From Lachnospiraceae bacterium UBA3804 (GTDB lineage: Bacteria; Bacillota; Clostridia; Lachnospirales; Lachnospiraceae), in assembly GCA_002368665.1 (NCBI GenBank), contig DFEK01000011.1:124001-188000 (forward strand): 64,000 nucleotides of DNA. The letters run 5' to 3'. The notes below the pieces were generated by a model. The model was not told where the DNA came from and did no database searches. It worked only from the letters and a program-made list of their open reading frames with translations. Of the stretch, positions 51,648 to 60,648 are shown piece by piece. How positions within the stretch are numbered: the first letter of the stretch is position 1; each line of letters opens with the position of its first letter. The position numbers were made by a program, and so were the translations under genes.

Positions 51648-53771
51648 TTATTCTGCCAAAAGCATCATAATCTTATTGGTTCTTGCTACGAACTTGGTCA
51701 TGGCTTCCGGTTCAAGAGGTGCATGCTGCAGAAGTGCCAGATCATAAAGCTGTTCGCAGATCGTATTCACATTCTCTCCGTCCTTATGTTCCAGAATATA
51801 CTGAACCAGCTTATTATTGGCATTTAAGACAAGTGTCTGGCCTTCTTTGCCGAAGCCGTCCATTCCCATACCCATACCGGAATACATCTTCATCATATCC
51901 TGCATTCTGCGGCTTTCCTCGGAAATCGTGATCATGGAAGAAATGTCTTTATTCTTAAGTTTTTCGAGTTTGACGCTTACATTCTCCTTCTTCGTAATCT
52001 TCTTAAAGAGCTTTCCAAGCTCCTCTTCCTGTGCTTTCATCTCTTCCTGCACTTTGGCGGAGGTCTTGCTCTTTAAGGCATCGCCGAAATCTTCATCAAT
52101 CCGCTTAAACTTCAAGCCTTCGTTTTTGGACTCCAGCTGGTTTAAGAAAGCAATATCGATCTGATGAGTCAGGACAATGGCATCCATCTTTGCCTTACGG
52201 AACATATTTACATACTGGCTCTGCTGTTTCATGTCCGTAACGTAGTAGATGGTCTTTTCTTTCTTCTCATCCGCAGAGTCGGCACTTTCAACCGTTTCGT
52301 CCTTGTCCTCTGCCTCTTTGGTTTCGGCGTTTTCATCAGCCTTGTCGGCTTCTGCTTTTTCGCCTTCCTTCGTCTCTGCCTTGGGCTTTTCTTCCCCGGC
52401 CGGCTCCTCTTCAGTGTCGATCGGCTTGGTTTCTAGGCACTCCGGCAGAGTCATATAGACATCATCGATATTCTTAAAGAGGATGTAATCGTTCATCTTC
52501 TCGCAGAACTTATCATCCTTTAAGCAGCCGAATTTGATAAAAGGAGAAATATCATCCCAGTATTTTTCATAATCTTCCTTCTGGGTTTTGCACATTCCGG
52601 AGAGTTTGTCCGCTACCTTCTTGGTGATGTAGTCGGAAATCTTCTTTACAAAACCATCGTTCTGCAACGCGGATCTCGATACATTAAGTGGCAGATCCGG
52701 GCAGTCGATCACTCCCTTTAAGAGGAGCAGAAACTCCGGAATAACCTCTTTGATGTTATCCGCAATGAATACCTGATTGTTATATAACTTGATGGTTCCC
52801 TCGATGGATTCATACTCCATATTGATCTTGGGGAAGTACAGGATTCCCTTTAAGTTGAAAGGATAATCCATGTTCAAATGAATCCAGAATAAGGGCTCCT
52901 TGTAGTCGTTAAATACCTTACGGTAAAACTTCAGATAGTCGTCTTTCTCGCACTCGCTGGGGTTCCTGGTCCAAAGAGGATTGATATCGTTCTCGGGCTG
53001 CTTGGCCGGCTTTTCGTCCTTCTTTTCGCCGTCCTTGGACTCTTCTGCCTTTACTTCATTGCCGCTCTCATCAAGTTCCTTGAAATTGCCTTCACCTTCT
53101 GCTTTCTTGGCAGCCTCTGCCTTCTCTTCCTCAAACTGTTTCTCGGTATAGAGATAAATTTCGGTCGGCATGAAAGAGCAGTATTTCTTGATGACTTCTC
53201 TTGCGCGGTATTCGTTGGCAAATTCTACGGCGTCCTCGTTTAAGTAAAGAGTGATCGTCGTACCGACTTCGGCTTTGTCTCCGTCTTCCATGGAGAATTC
53301 GGTTCCGCCGTCACACTCCCAATGAACTGCGGTTGCGCCCTCCTTGTAGGAAAGCGTATCAATGGTAACCTTGTCGGAAACCATGAATGCGGAATAGAAT
53401 CCGAGTCCGAAATGACCGATGATCTGGTCATCGTTTGCTTTGTCTTTGTATTTCTCGATGAAATCCGTTGCTCCGGAGAAAGCAATCTGGTTGATATACT
53501 CCTCTACCTCGTCAGCCGTCATTCCGAGACCGTTATCGGTAAAGGTCATCGTTTTCTTCTCGGGGCTTACAATCACATTGATGCGTGCCTTATAATCTGC
53601 GGGAGCTTCATATTCTCCCATCATCTCCAGCTTCTTTAACTTCGTAATGGCATCGCAGCCGTTGGAAATCAATTCTCTGACAAAAATGTCATGATCGGAA
53701 TACAACCACTTCTTGATGATCGGAAAAATATTTTCGCTGTTAATGGATAAAGATCCTTTTTTTGCTGCCAT
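51648..53771 (-). CDS. htpG: Hsp90-family chaperone HtpG with two acidic insertions
   Basis: A 707-residue HtpG: GSLSINSENIFPIIKKWLYS, ELISNGCDAI, the ATP site DNGLGM, GHFGLGFYSAFMV, then NVSRSALQND in the middle domain. Bacterial HtpG is usually about 610-640 residues. The excess comes from two charged, low-complexity insertions: a Glu/Lys linker near residues 207-262, where eukaryotic Hsp90 has its linker, and a second at about 447-506 in the middle domain. The start at 53771 (MAAKKGS) has AAAGGAAG upstream. Expression is probably heat-controlled through the CIRCE at 53885. Confidence 0.93.
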   Translation of the reverse strand: MAAKKGSLSINSENIFPIIKKWLYSDHDIFVRELISNGCDAITKLKKLEMMGEYEAPADYKARINVIVSPEKKTMTFTDNGLGMTADEVEEYINQIAFSGATDFIEKYKDKANDDQIIGHFGLGFYSAFMVSDKVTIDTLSYKEGATAVHWECDGGTEFSMEDGDKAEVGTTITLYLNEDAVEFANEYRAREVIKKYCSFMPTEIYLYTEKQFEEEKAEAAKKAEGEGNFKELDESGNEVKAEESKDGEKKDEKPAKQPENDINPLWTRNPSECEKDDYLKFYRKVFNDYKEPLFWIHLNMDYPFNLKGILYFPKINMEYESIEGTIKLYNNQVFIADNIKEVIPEFLLLLKGVIDCPDLPLNVSRSALQNDGFVKKISDYITKKVADKLSGMCKTQKEDYEKYWDDISPFIKFGCLKDDKFCEKMNDYILFKNIDDVYMTLPECLETKPIDTEEEPAGEEKPKAETKEGEKAEADKADENAETKEAEDKDETVESADSADEKKEKTIYYVTDMKQQSQYVNMFRKAKMDAIVLTHQIDIAFLNQLESKNEGLKFKRIDEDFGDALKSKTSAKVQEEMKAQEEELGKLFKKITKKENVSVKLEKLKNKDISSMITISEESRRMQDMMKMYSGMGMGMDGFGKEGQTLVLNANNKLVQYILEHKDGENVNTICEQLYDLALLQHAPLEPEAMTKFVARTNKIMMLLAE

Positions 53772-53848
53772 ATCTATACTTCCTTTCTTTGTCACCCAAA
53801 CGGGTGTAAAATCTTAAAATTTCGGGTAATCTCCTACCCACAAAAAGA

Positions 53849-53877
53849 AGTATAGTCCCCCAAATTTCAAAAGTCAA
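53849..53877 (-). promoter_or_regulatory. htpG promoter
   Basis: On the minus strand: TTGACT (53872-53877), a 17-base spacer and TATACT (53849-53854). The CIRCE element ends 7 bases upstream of the -35 box. Confidence 0.8.
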
Positions 53878-53884
53878 TAAAAAA

Positions 53885-53911
53885 TTAGCACTCAATAGAA
53901 ATGAGTGCTAA
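53885..53911. promoter_or_regulatory. CIRCE operator (HrcA binding site)
   Basis: A perfect consensus inverted repeat, TTAGCACTC-N9-GAGTGCTAA. HrcA binds CIRCE and represses heat-shock genes such as groESL and dnaK. Here the only gene reading away from it is htpG. Its location upstream of the -35 box rather than over the transcription start is unusual and may weaken repression. Confidence 0.92.
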
Positions 53912-53934
53912 TAATCTTTGAAATTGCTTTGAAA

Positions 53935-55731
53935 CTATTTCTTAATCCGGAATCCGTCCTTCAAATCCTCTCCACCGAAGCCTCCGTTATACATTCCGGG
54001 AGCCGCCGGGAACGATTTGTAACCGGTCTGGTCTCCGTTTACCGGGCAGTAAAAGATATGGCCTCCGGCTTCATACTCCACCACGGGATACTCCTCGTAA
54101 GGCTGGGCAGTCACATAGTACGGAAGCCTGTAGTTTTGCGCGATGTCGCGTCCGACTCCGTAGATCTTATATACCACAAAAATCATCATAAGTACGATCA
54201 TAATCCATTCACCTGCAAGTAATCTGCCTCCGACACGTCCCTGTTCTTCTGTATGTCCCTGCTCTTCCGCATGTCCCTCTTTCTGCTCTTCAGTCTGTTC
54301 TTCTGTCCGTTCTTCAGTCCGGCCATCTTTCTTCTCTCCGGCGCGCACACGCTCGCAGATTCCTGCAACCAGAAGCCCCACACCCAGTAAACAGGGCAAA
54401 ATCACGAATGCATATCCGTATCGCACCAGTGGTGCGCCAGAAAGCCAAAGCAGGAAGGATGCAGTCAGTACGCCTGCCAGAAGCAGGTAGCCCGCACGGA
54501 CAAAACGTTTCTCGCGGTCTTTCGCGGTCAGTAAGGAAATCGGAAGTACAATCAGCATTCCGACGAATGCTGCAACATCTCCCGCAAGGAGCCCCTTATT
54601 CATTACGCTCTGGCTTCTAAACCAACCGGGCATCCATCGGGAAAATGTAGTCTCAAAACCGGGCAGATACTGTGTTCCTCTCCCCCAGGCCTGAATCTCC
54701 TTTGCATCAAACGCAGCCGTCTCAGCCGGAATCTGCCAATCGGGACTTCCGAAGGAAACAATCGTTGTAGGATAAAGCGGCCAGCCGGAGATCAAATATC
54801 CGCGAAGCAGCATCGGAAGCACGATCAGACATCCAAGCAGCACAAAGAGCAGGATTTTTCCGCCCTGTTTTTTCTTTGCAAACATAAGTAGCGGGAAAAG
54901 AAAGATAAAGCCCATGAAGCCCACCGAGAGTTTCAATGTTACGGCAAAAAGCGCCCAAAGCGTCAGAAACGCATACGGAATCGGATTACGCTCCCGCTCA
55001 TCCAGTAGATCCGCAAACTCTTCCACGGCGAAGATCACGGCTGCCATCGCAAAATAATCCGACGCCGGAGCAACCATATCAAAGAGAACAAGTGTCAGAT
55101 AATAGAATGCTCCGATCCGCAGGAAATCCGACACACGAACGGACTTTCTCGTAAATATCCGCCCCAGTTTCAGTACGGGACAGGCCATCAGCAAAACCAG
55201 ATAACCGGACATGGCATGCATCGGCTCCTTAAACGCCCATGAGAAGGAAAACAGCGCCTGAAGCGGAAATGCCGCACTGTTATAGCCGAAACGTGTATGG
55301 AAAAGTCCCAGGCCTTTCACCACTCCGTACTCTTCCACCCATCGGATGGCCTGTGCGTGGTAAAGCGCCGTATCGTAGTGCATATAGCCGCGTGATGCTC
55401 CGAAAGCCGCAAGCAGAACAAGGATTGCAAGCCCCACCCATTCAGATACTGGTATCTTAACCGAGCGAAGGGTGCGCAGGATGTTTTTCGCCTGAACGGC
55501 AAACAGGATTATAACAATCACCCCAAGGGTAATGAAGGCGACTGCTCCCACGCGATAAAAAAAGCTCCAGACCTGGGCATAAACAGTGAATGCTACCAGG
55601 CCTGCAGCAATATAAGTATACAAATTTCGAATCTGATATTGTCCTGACTTTGCAATGGGACTTAGGACGGTAAATCCGGCAACAAAGGCCATTACCGTCA
55701 CTAAAATCCAATTACACAGAATAGAAATCAT
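53935..55731 (-). CDS. Large multi-pass membrane protein (LIC_10190/GT-C-like)
   Basis: A 598-residue protein with about 12 membrane helices. A loop after the fourth helix, GASRGYMHYDTALYHAQAIRWV, resembles the acidic first loop of GT-C glycosyltransferases, and FGYNSAAFPLQALF follows. This pattern fits the LIC_10190-type membrane family. A charged low-complexity linker rich in Glu, Gln and Arg (around residues 475-505) precedes the last helix and a short outside tail. It may glycosylate surface polymers. It lies 3 bases before the symporter gene's end, so it is probably co-transcribed with it. Confidence 0.6.
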   Translation of the reverse strand: MISILCNWILVTVMAFVAGFTVLSPIAKSGQYQIRNLYTYIAAGLVAFTVYAQVWSFFYRVGAVAFITLGVIVIILFAVQAKNILRTLRSVKIPVSEWVGLAILVLLAAFGASRGYMHYDTALYHAQAIRWVEEYGVVKGLGLFHTRFGYNSAAFPLQALFSFSWAFKEPMHAMSGYLVLLMACPVLKLGRIFTRKSVRVSDFLRIGAFYYLTLVLFDMVAPASDYFAMAAVIFAVEEFADLLDERERNPIPYAFLTLWALFAVTLKLSVGFMGFIFLFPLLMFAKKKQGGKILLFVLLGCLIVLPMLLRGYLISGWPLYPTTIVSFGSPDWQIPAETAAFDAKEIQAWGRGTQYLPGFETTFSRWMPGWFRSQSVMNKGLLAGDVAAFVGMLIVLPISLLTAKDREKRFVRAGYLLLAGVLTASFLLWLSGAPLVRYGYAFVILPCLLGVGLLVAGICERVRAGEKKDGRTEERTEEQTEEQKEGHAEEQGHTEEQGRVGGRLLAGEWIMIVLMMIFVVYKIYGVGRDIAQNYRLPYYVTAQPYEEYPVVEYEAGGHIFYCPVNGDQTGYKSFPAAPGMYNGGFGGEDLKDGFRIKK

Positions 55732-55734
55732 AAT

Positions 55735-57258
55735 TTAATCCACCGGTTTCTTCGCCTTGTCAACAAGCGCCTGCACCTCTTCGGAAGGTGTTTCGTCCAT
55801 TAAGGATACCTGGATTGCGAAGAACAGGCTTACCAAAAATCCCGGAATAATCTCATACAGACCGGTATTTACAAGTGTCAGGTTCGGTACGGAACCGGAG
55901 AAGAACATATACCAAACGGCATCCGTTAAGAATCCGGCAATGACACCTGCGATGGCGCCCTTATACGTAAACTTCTTCCAGAACAGAGCCAGTAAAATAG
56001 CCGGGCCGAATGCTGCACCGAACGCACCCCATGCGCACTCCACGAGTGCCATAATACCTGCGCAGCTCGGGCTCATGGCGATGAACAGTGCGATTACGGC
56101 GATAACGGCAACCACACCACGTCCTACCCAGAGCATTTCCCTGTCGCTGGCTTTCTTATGAAGTACCGGCTTGTAGAAGTCGGAAGAAAATGCGGAAGAC
56201 GAAGCAAGGAGCTGGGAATCCGCAGTGGACATACTTGCTGCAAGGATTGCAGAAAGCAGAATTCCTGCAAGAAGTGCCGGGAACAGAAGTCGTACCATGG
56301 TAATGAAAACAAGACTTCTGTCATCCGCACCAAGGCTGGAGCCGAGGTACTGATGTGCAACCAATGCAACCACGCTGGCCATACCGAGAATTAAGAATGT
56401 CCAGAAAGATCCGATAATACGGGATCTCTTCATTTCCTTCTCGGACTTGATGGACATATAACGAACGAGGATATGAGGCATACCGAAGTATCCGAGTCCC
56501 CATCCGAAACCACTTAAAATATCTTTCATCGAATTCCAGTCCCATTTACCACTGGATAAGAGATTGTAATAGTTTTCATCCGTTACAACCTTTGCAACCG
56601 GTGCAAAATCAGGCTTGCCCATGAAGAACATTGCCACAATGGGAACTGCCATCAAAGCCATTAACATTAAGAGGCCCTGGAAAAAGTCCGTCCAGCAAAC
56701 CGCATTGAAACCGCCCATGAAGGTGTAAATCAAAATAATGATGGTTGCTCCGATCATTGCATAATTGCTAGGAATACCGAATACCTTATTGAACAGGCTT
56801 CCGCAGGCAACAATACTGGATGCGGAATAAATACAGTAAGCCACGCAGAAAATAACCGCGCAGACAATCTGCAAAGTCGGGTTTGAAGTTCTGAAACGCT
56901 TGGTCAGAAACTGCGGAATGGTGATGGCATCATCTGCCAAAATTGACATTCTTCTCAGTCTCGGTGCCACGAAAACCCACGCAAGCACGGTTCCCAGGAA
57001 CAATCCGATGGAAATCCAAATCTGGCCCATACCCCAAAGGTAAATGGATCCGGGAAGTCCCATCAAAACCCATGCACTCATGTCGGATGCACCGGCGGAA
57101 AGAGCCGCTACCCAACCGTTCATCTGGCGTCCGCCAAGGAAATATGCCTTGTCACCGGTCTGGTTTCTTCCCTTGATGAAGAAGAAAATACCAATACCGA
57201 GGACGATGCATAAATACGCACCGAACGCAATCATTTCCAAATACTCTGTTTTACCCAT
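55735..57258 (-). CDS. putP: Sodium/proline symporter (PutP type)
   Basis: A 507-residue SSS-family transporter with about 13 membrane helices. It shows the GGRQMNGWVAALSAGASDMSAW region (sodium and substrate site), then LPGSIYLWG, then WTDFFQGLLM and the later SILAASMSTADSQLLASSSAFS. These match PutP closely. It imports L-proline with sodium. GGAGGACGT precedes the ATG at 57258, which I chose over the in-frame 57273 start. Confidence 0.9.
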   Translation of the reverse strand: MGKTEYLEMIAFGAYLCIVLGIGIFFFIKGRNQTGDKAYFLGGRQMNGWVAALSAGASDMSAWVLMGLPGSIYLWGMGQIWISIGLFLGTVLAWVFVAPRLRRMSILADDAITIPQFLTKRFRTSNPTLQIVCAVIFCVAYCIYSASSIVACGSLFNKVFGIPSNYAMIGATIIILIYTFMGGFNAVCWTDFFQGLLMLMALMAVPIVAMFFMGKPDFAPVAKVVTDENYYNLLSSGKWDWNSMKDILSGFGWGLGYFGMPHILVRYMSIKSEKEMKRSRIIGSFWTFLILGMASVVALVAHQYLGSSLGADDRSLVFITMVRLLFPALLAGILLSAILAASMSTADSQLLASSSAFSSDFYKPVLHKKASDREMLWVGRGVVAVIAVIALFIAMSPSCAGIMALVECAWGAFGAAFGPAILLALFWKKFTYKGAIAGVIAGFLTDAVWYMFFSGSVPNLTLVNTGLYEIIPGFLVSLFFAIQVSLMDETPSEEVQALVDKAKKPVD

Positions 57259-57351
57259 ACGTCCTCCATTCATCCTGTGAATTAGTAAAAGAATTGAATA
57301 AATTTTATCACACTAAAGCAATGAAATGCAATAGTTCCACTGCTTAATAGT

Positions 57352-58929
57352 CTAGTAAAGAGGCGGATCTTCCCAGATTTTGACCACTGCGCAGCCGTCG
57401 ATCATCTCAACCGATCCGTTCGCCGGCCAGATACTCATCTCTTTGTATGCATCACTCGTAACGATATTGACGAATTGTTCGCCTGAAAAATCGCCGGCGT
57501 TCACGGCCATGTAATCCCCGAAGAAATGGTACCGGCAGATTCTCTCACCGTAAATGCTGATCCAGAATACCGGACCGCCTTCCTTCTCCGCATAGCGGAA
57601 AATCTTCGGGTATCTCTCCTGCGCATCCCCGTAGGAAATAAATCCGCCGAGAACAATCGGGGTTTTGTCCTGCTCGTATCCGTCAAGTTCATAGATGCGC
57701 TCCAGCATCAGCGTTGCTTCCCTCTTCGTTCCTTCGTATGCGAACTTATACATCATCTGCGTGCAGTTTGCCGTAATGACATTTCCGACCAACAGGCAGA
57801 CCATCACAAGAAGGGTCGCATACTGGAGAATGTGATTAACAACCTTCTTTCCGATCTGCGAATGCAGATAGAATAAGATTACGAAGACCAACACGTAATG
57901 ATAGCGAAGCAGATCACGCATTCCGTTCGACGGCATGATCACATATAAAAGGTTCATCGCAAGCGGCAGAAGCGCCAGTCCAACCGGTATGATGACGGCA
58001 TGGACGATCTTGCGCTCTTTGATTTTACCGATGATTGCCATGATTGAAAGCACCACGATCAGGGTAAAAACAGCCAAATACAGATATCTTCTTCCCAGAA
58101 TTTCATTGTTAAAGTACGAAAAGAATGTCCGGTAGGAATCCGGTAACGTGATCGAAAGTGCTCCGAAAATATCTTTCACGGCAAAGGCTGCAACTCTTCC
58201 GTCCGCCTCCACATGAAAGATTCTCATCATCAGGTTGGAAACCGGAATGTTGATCAGCGTACCCAGAATGCCGGAAAGAGCATAAAGTCCGAAGTTCTTA
58301 AGCGCACGGCCGATCTTTTCCCCGGATACGGCATCGTAGATCAGAAGCACAAAAGCCAGCGCGGAAACCGCACCGATATAGGCCTGATAGGAACCCATCA
58401 TAAAAAGCATGCAGAATATCGCGGCAATAAAGCCCGGGATCTTCTTATGGCGGACAAATGCCGCTGCGAGCACCACCATCAGGAACGAAAACGAATATGC
58501 CAATGCCATGTACAGAAAGGCAAAATGATGCGAAACGATCGGAAAACTGATCAACATCGCCGTAAGCAATACCTGGAAAAGACGGCTCGTAATCTTCGTC
58601 ATACGACAGAGCAGGTAAACCGCAAGTCCGGTCATTAAGCAATACGAAAGTACCACAAGTACCGGAATGATCACATTTCTGCCATGCACCGCATTGATGA
58701 AACGGATCATCCATCTCGCCTGTGAGGTGGAATAATTCGAATTGCGGTAATAATAAACGCCCTCGCAGAGCGTATCCGGGCAGCCGAGCCCGTATACCAT
58801 CTCATAGAAATAGCATGCGACTGCGGAAATAAGCGTAGTCAAAAGAATAGGAAAAGGACTCTTCTCTCCTTTTCCAAAGCAGGCTGCATATATTCTTTTC
58901 AGTAACTCCGACGGAGAAAGTACTTTCAC
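57352..58929 (-). CDS. GtrII-like glucosyltransferase-domain membrane protein
   Basis: About 525 residues with 10-12 membrane helices: a YNSNYSTSQARWMIRF-like outside loop early (NSNYSTSQARWM), SYQAYIGAVSALAF and GMRDLLRYHYVLVF, followed by a C-terminal soluble domain of about 130 residues. It belongs to the GtrII/glucosyltransferase domain group (PF14264), which modifies surface polysaccharides with lipid-linked glucose. I prefer the GTG at 58929, 2 bases after the preceding stop, with GGAAG upstream, over the longer frame that overlaps that gene. Confidence 0.72.
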   Translation of the reverse strand: MKVLSPSELLKRIYAACFGKGEKSPFPILLTTLISAVACYFYEMVYGLGCPDTLCEGVYYYRNSNYSTSQARWMIRFINAVHGRNVIIPVLVVLSYCLMTGLAVYLLCRMTKITSRLFQVLLTAMLISFPIVSHHFAFLYMALAYSFSFLMVVLAAAFVRHKKIPGFIAAIFCMLFMMGSYQAYIGAVSALAFVLLIYDAVSGEKIGRALKNFGLYALSGILGTLINIPVSNLMMRIFHVEADGRVAAFAVKDIFGALSITLPDSYRTFFSYFNNEILGRRYLYLAVFTLIVVLSIMAIIGKIKERKIVHAVIIPVGLALLPLAMNLLYVIMPSNGMRDLLRYHYVLVFVILFYLHSQIGKKVVNHILQYATLLVMVCLLVGNVITANCTQMMYKFAYEGTKREATLMLERIYELDGYEQDKTPIVLGGFISYGDAQERYPKIFRYAEKEGGPVFWISIYGERICRYHFFGDYMAVNAGDFSGEQFVNIVTSDAYKEMSIWPANGSVEMIDGCAVVKIWEDPPLY

Positions 58930-58931
58930 GG

Positions 58932-59207
58932 TTATTCTTCCATCTCCTCGTTTTTCGTCTTTAACAGATCGCCTCCGCAGTTCGGACACTTGGTCGGTTC
59001 CTGGCGGAAGCCCAGTTTCAGTCTTTTCTTACAGTGCGGGCATCTCCAGAAGACAATGCGCACCACGATGGCGGCAATGATTACTCCGATTGCCACAAAG
59101 AACAGGATGGACTGCGTCCAGCCCTTGATAAAAAAGGTTCCCCCGATGATAACAGCTGCCAGAACAAAGAGCCAGCTGGACAATTCTCCGGCTTTTTTAT
59201 AATTCAT
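58932..59207 (-). CDS. Small membrane protein with zinc ribbon
   Basis: A 91-residue protein with two membrane helices (residues about 10-27 and 33-53), then a C-terminal zinc ribbon (CPHCKKRLKLG and CPNCGGDLL). It starts 1 base after the lgt stop, with GAGGGGAAG upstream, and is probably co-translated with lgt. Function unknown. Confidence 0.75.
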   Translation of the reverse strand: MNYKKAGELSSWLFVLAAVIIGGTFFIKGWTQSILFFVAIGVIIAAIVVRIVFWRCPHCKKRLKLGFRQEPTKCPNCGGDLLKTKNEEMEE

Positions 59208-59208
59208 C

Positions 59209-59976
59209 TTACGCTTCCCCTCTCTTCTTACCTTTCACGGAGCTGAAAATCAGCAATGCAACGCCGACAACAAAGATGAACAGCGAAATAAACTGGGACG
59301 TGGAGAACGGTCCGACCGTACCGCGGTGGTCAAAACGTAAGAATTCTACGGCAAAACGACCGGCGGAGTACAGAATTAAGTAGCATGCGCCGACCTGGCC
59401 GCGTTTCTTTAACTTCAGATCCAGAAGCAGTAAAATTCCCGCAATAATGAAATTGCCGACCGACATGATAATCTGTGTCGGAACCAGGGGAATGCCCGGA
59501 ATGGCAAGACTGTCCTCGGGGAAGATTAAATGAAATTTCGAATCCGTCGGTCTTCCGTAGCAGCATCCCGCCAGCAGACAGCCGATACGGCCGAAGCCCT
59601 GCGCGATGGAAACCTGCGGAGCGATCAGATCGAAATATTCAAGAAAGCTCTTCTTGCGGATTCTTAAATAGATTAAGTTAACAAGCAATGCAACAATGAT
59701 TCCGCCGTATACCACGAAACCGGAACCGCCGAAATATGCCCATTTATTCTCGGCTGCGATGAAATCCTTCCAGTCAACGATGATGTAAAGGAGCTTGCCG
59801 CCGAAGAAACCGCCGATCAAGATAATCAGAATGATATCGAGGATCGGATCGGGATCCAAATCCTTCTTCTTAGCCCGAAACATGGATAAAAAGGCAGCCA
59901 CCAGTACACCGACCGCGATCATGAAACCGTAGCCGTGAATGGTAATCTTGCCGATATGGAATAAATCGTTATGCAT
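59209..59976 (-). CDS. lgt: Prolipoprotein diacylglyceryl transferase
   Basis: A 255-residue, seven-helix membrane enzyme. It shows IHGYGFMIAVGVLVA, YGGIIVALL, and the Lgt signature region GRIGCLLAGCCYGRPT, plus the late YSAGRFAVEFLRFDHRG. It transfers diacylglycerol from phosphatidylglycerol to the lipobox cysteine of lipoproteins. Its start overlaps the stop of the HEYGH protein as TAATG. The signature reads GCLLAGC instead of the proteobacterial GNFINGE, which is usual in Clostridia. Confidence 0.93.
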   Translation of the reverse strand: MHNDLFHIGKITIHGYGFMIAVGVLVAAFLSMFRAKKKDLDPDPILDIILIILIGGFFGGKLLYIIVDWKDFIAAENKWAYFGGSGFVVYGGIIVALLVNLIYLRIRKKSFLEYFDLIAPQVSIAQGFGRIGCLLAGCCYGRPTDSKFHLIFPEDSLAIPGIPLVPTQIIMSVGNFIIAGILLLLDLKLKKRGQVGACYLILYSAGRFAVEFLRFDHRGTVGPFSTSQFISLFIFVVGVALLIFSSVKGKKRGEA

Positions 59977-60509
59977 TACTCTTTTCCTTTCCGAAACTGC
60001 TCGGGCGGAACCTTCTGGCCCGTACCCGGCTTACGTCTTTTGTCGAAACTGTGGGTCTCCCAGTATCCGCACGGCAGATGGTTCGTTACAATGCGTCCCA
60101 AATGGTTGGCCCAGCGTTCCGTATATAGTTTGTAGTACGATATTTTTCGATTTTTACGCATCTTCTCGAATCCGGGAACCATGCACCAAAGCCCGGACGG
60201 AGCAGATATGGCAGGCAGATAAAGCGGTCCCAAAATCATGGACTGGAAGGTATGTCCGTACTCATGCACGGCTACCTGGTTAAGCTCACTGCCTTCTTCG
60301 GTCGCCTCTCCCTTTAAGTTCTCGGAGAGAAAAATAAACATGCCCATGGACAGGGACTCATCGCGCTTCCAGACGGTGGCTACGCTGTTTCGGAACCCGA
60401 AATGCGGCCTGCCTGCGTTCGCAAGGAAGATCACAAGCCCTGTGAGATTCTGTATGATCCCCCATGTCCATTGCAGGGGGTAGTAAATTACTGCAGGAAA
60501 TCTCTTCAT
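59976..60509 (-). CDS. Membrane-associated protein with HEYGH metal motif
   Basis: About 177 residues. The N-terminus has one hydrophobic stretch (WTWGIIQNLTGLVIFLANA), then NQVAVHEYGHTFQSMILGP with an HExxH zinc-metallopeptidase-type motif, and a basic C-terminus (YYKLYTERWANHLGRIV). No third metal ligand is obvious, so activity is uncertain. The ATG at 60509 lacks a strong site; a TTG at 60530 is possible. It is coupled to lgt by a one-base overlap, hinting at a role in envelope or lipoprotein handling. Confidence 0.6.
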   Translation of the reverse strand: MKRFPAVIYYPLQWTWGIIQNLTGLVIFLANAGRPHFGFRNSVATVWKRDESLSMGMFIFLSENLKGEATEEGSELNQVAVHEYGHTFQSMILGPLYLPAISAPSGLWCMVPGFEKMRKNRKISYYKLYTERWANHLGRIVTNHLPCGYWETHSFDKRRKPGTGQKVPPEQFRKGKE

Positions 60510-60587
60510 ATGTTTTGGCCCATGGGGCAAACCCTAAACAACAGGTTTTTGGGGGTTCGTGGTTCGTTTTGCCCCGCTTACATAATA

Positions 60588-60613
60588 CAGGGCGGTGACA
60601 CCTCACCACCCTG
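60588..60613 (-). terminator. Hairpin after ddh
   Basis: CAGGGCGGTGA (60588-60598) pairs with TCACCACCCTG (60603-60613) with one wobble and a 4-base loop. No T-run follows on the minus strand (TATTATG), so termination would be weak. A second G-C stem (GGGGCAAA with TTTTGCCCC) lies between 60524 and 60575. Confidence 0.5.
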
Positions 60614-60648
60614 CTTTGACTTACTGTTAACTTAAGTGATTCCGTGAT

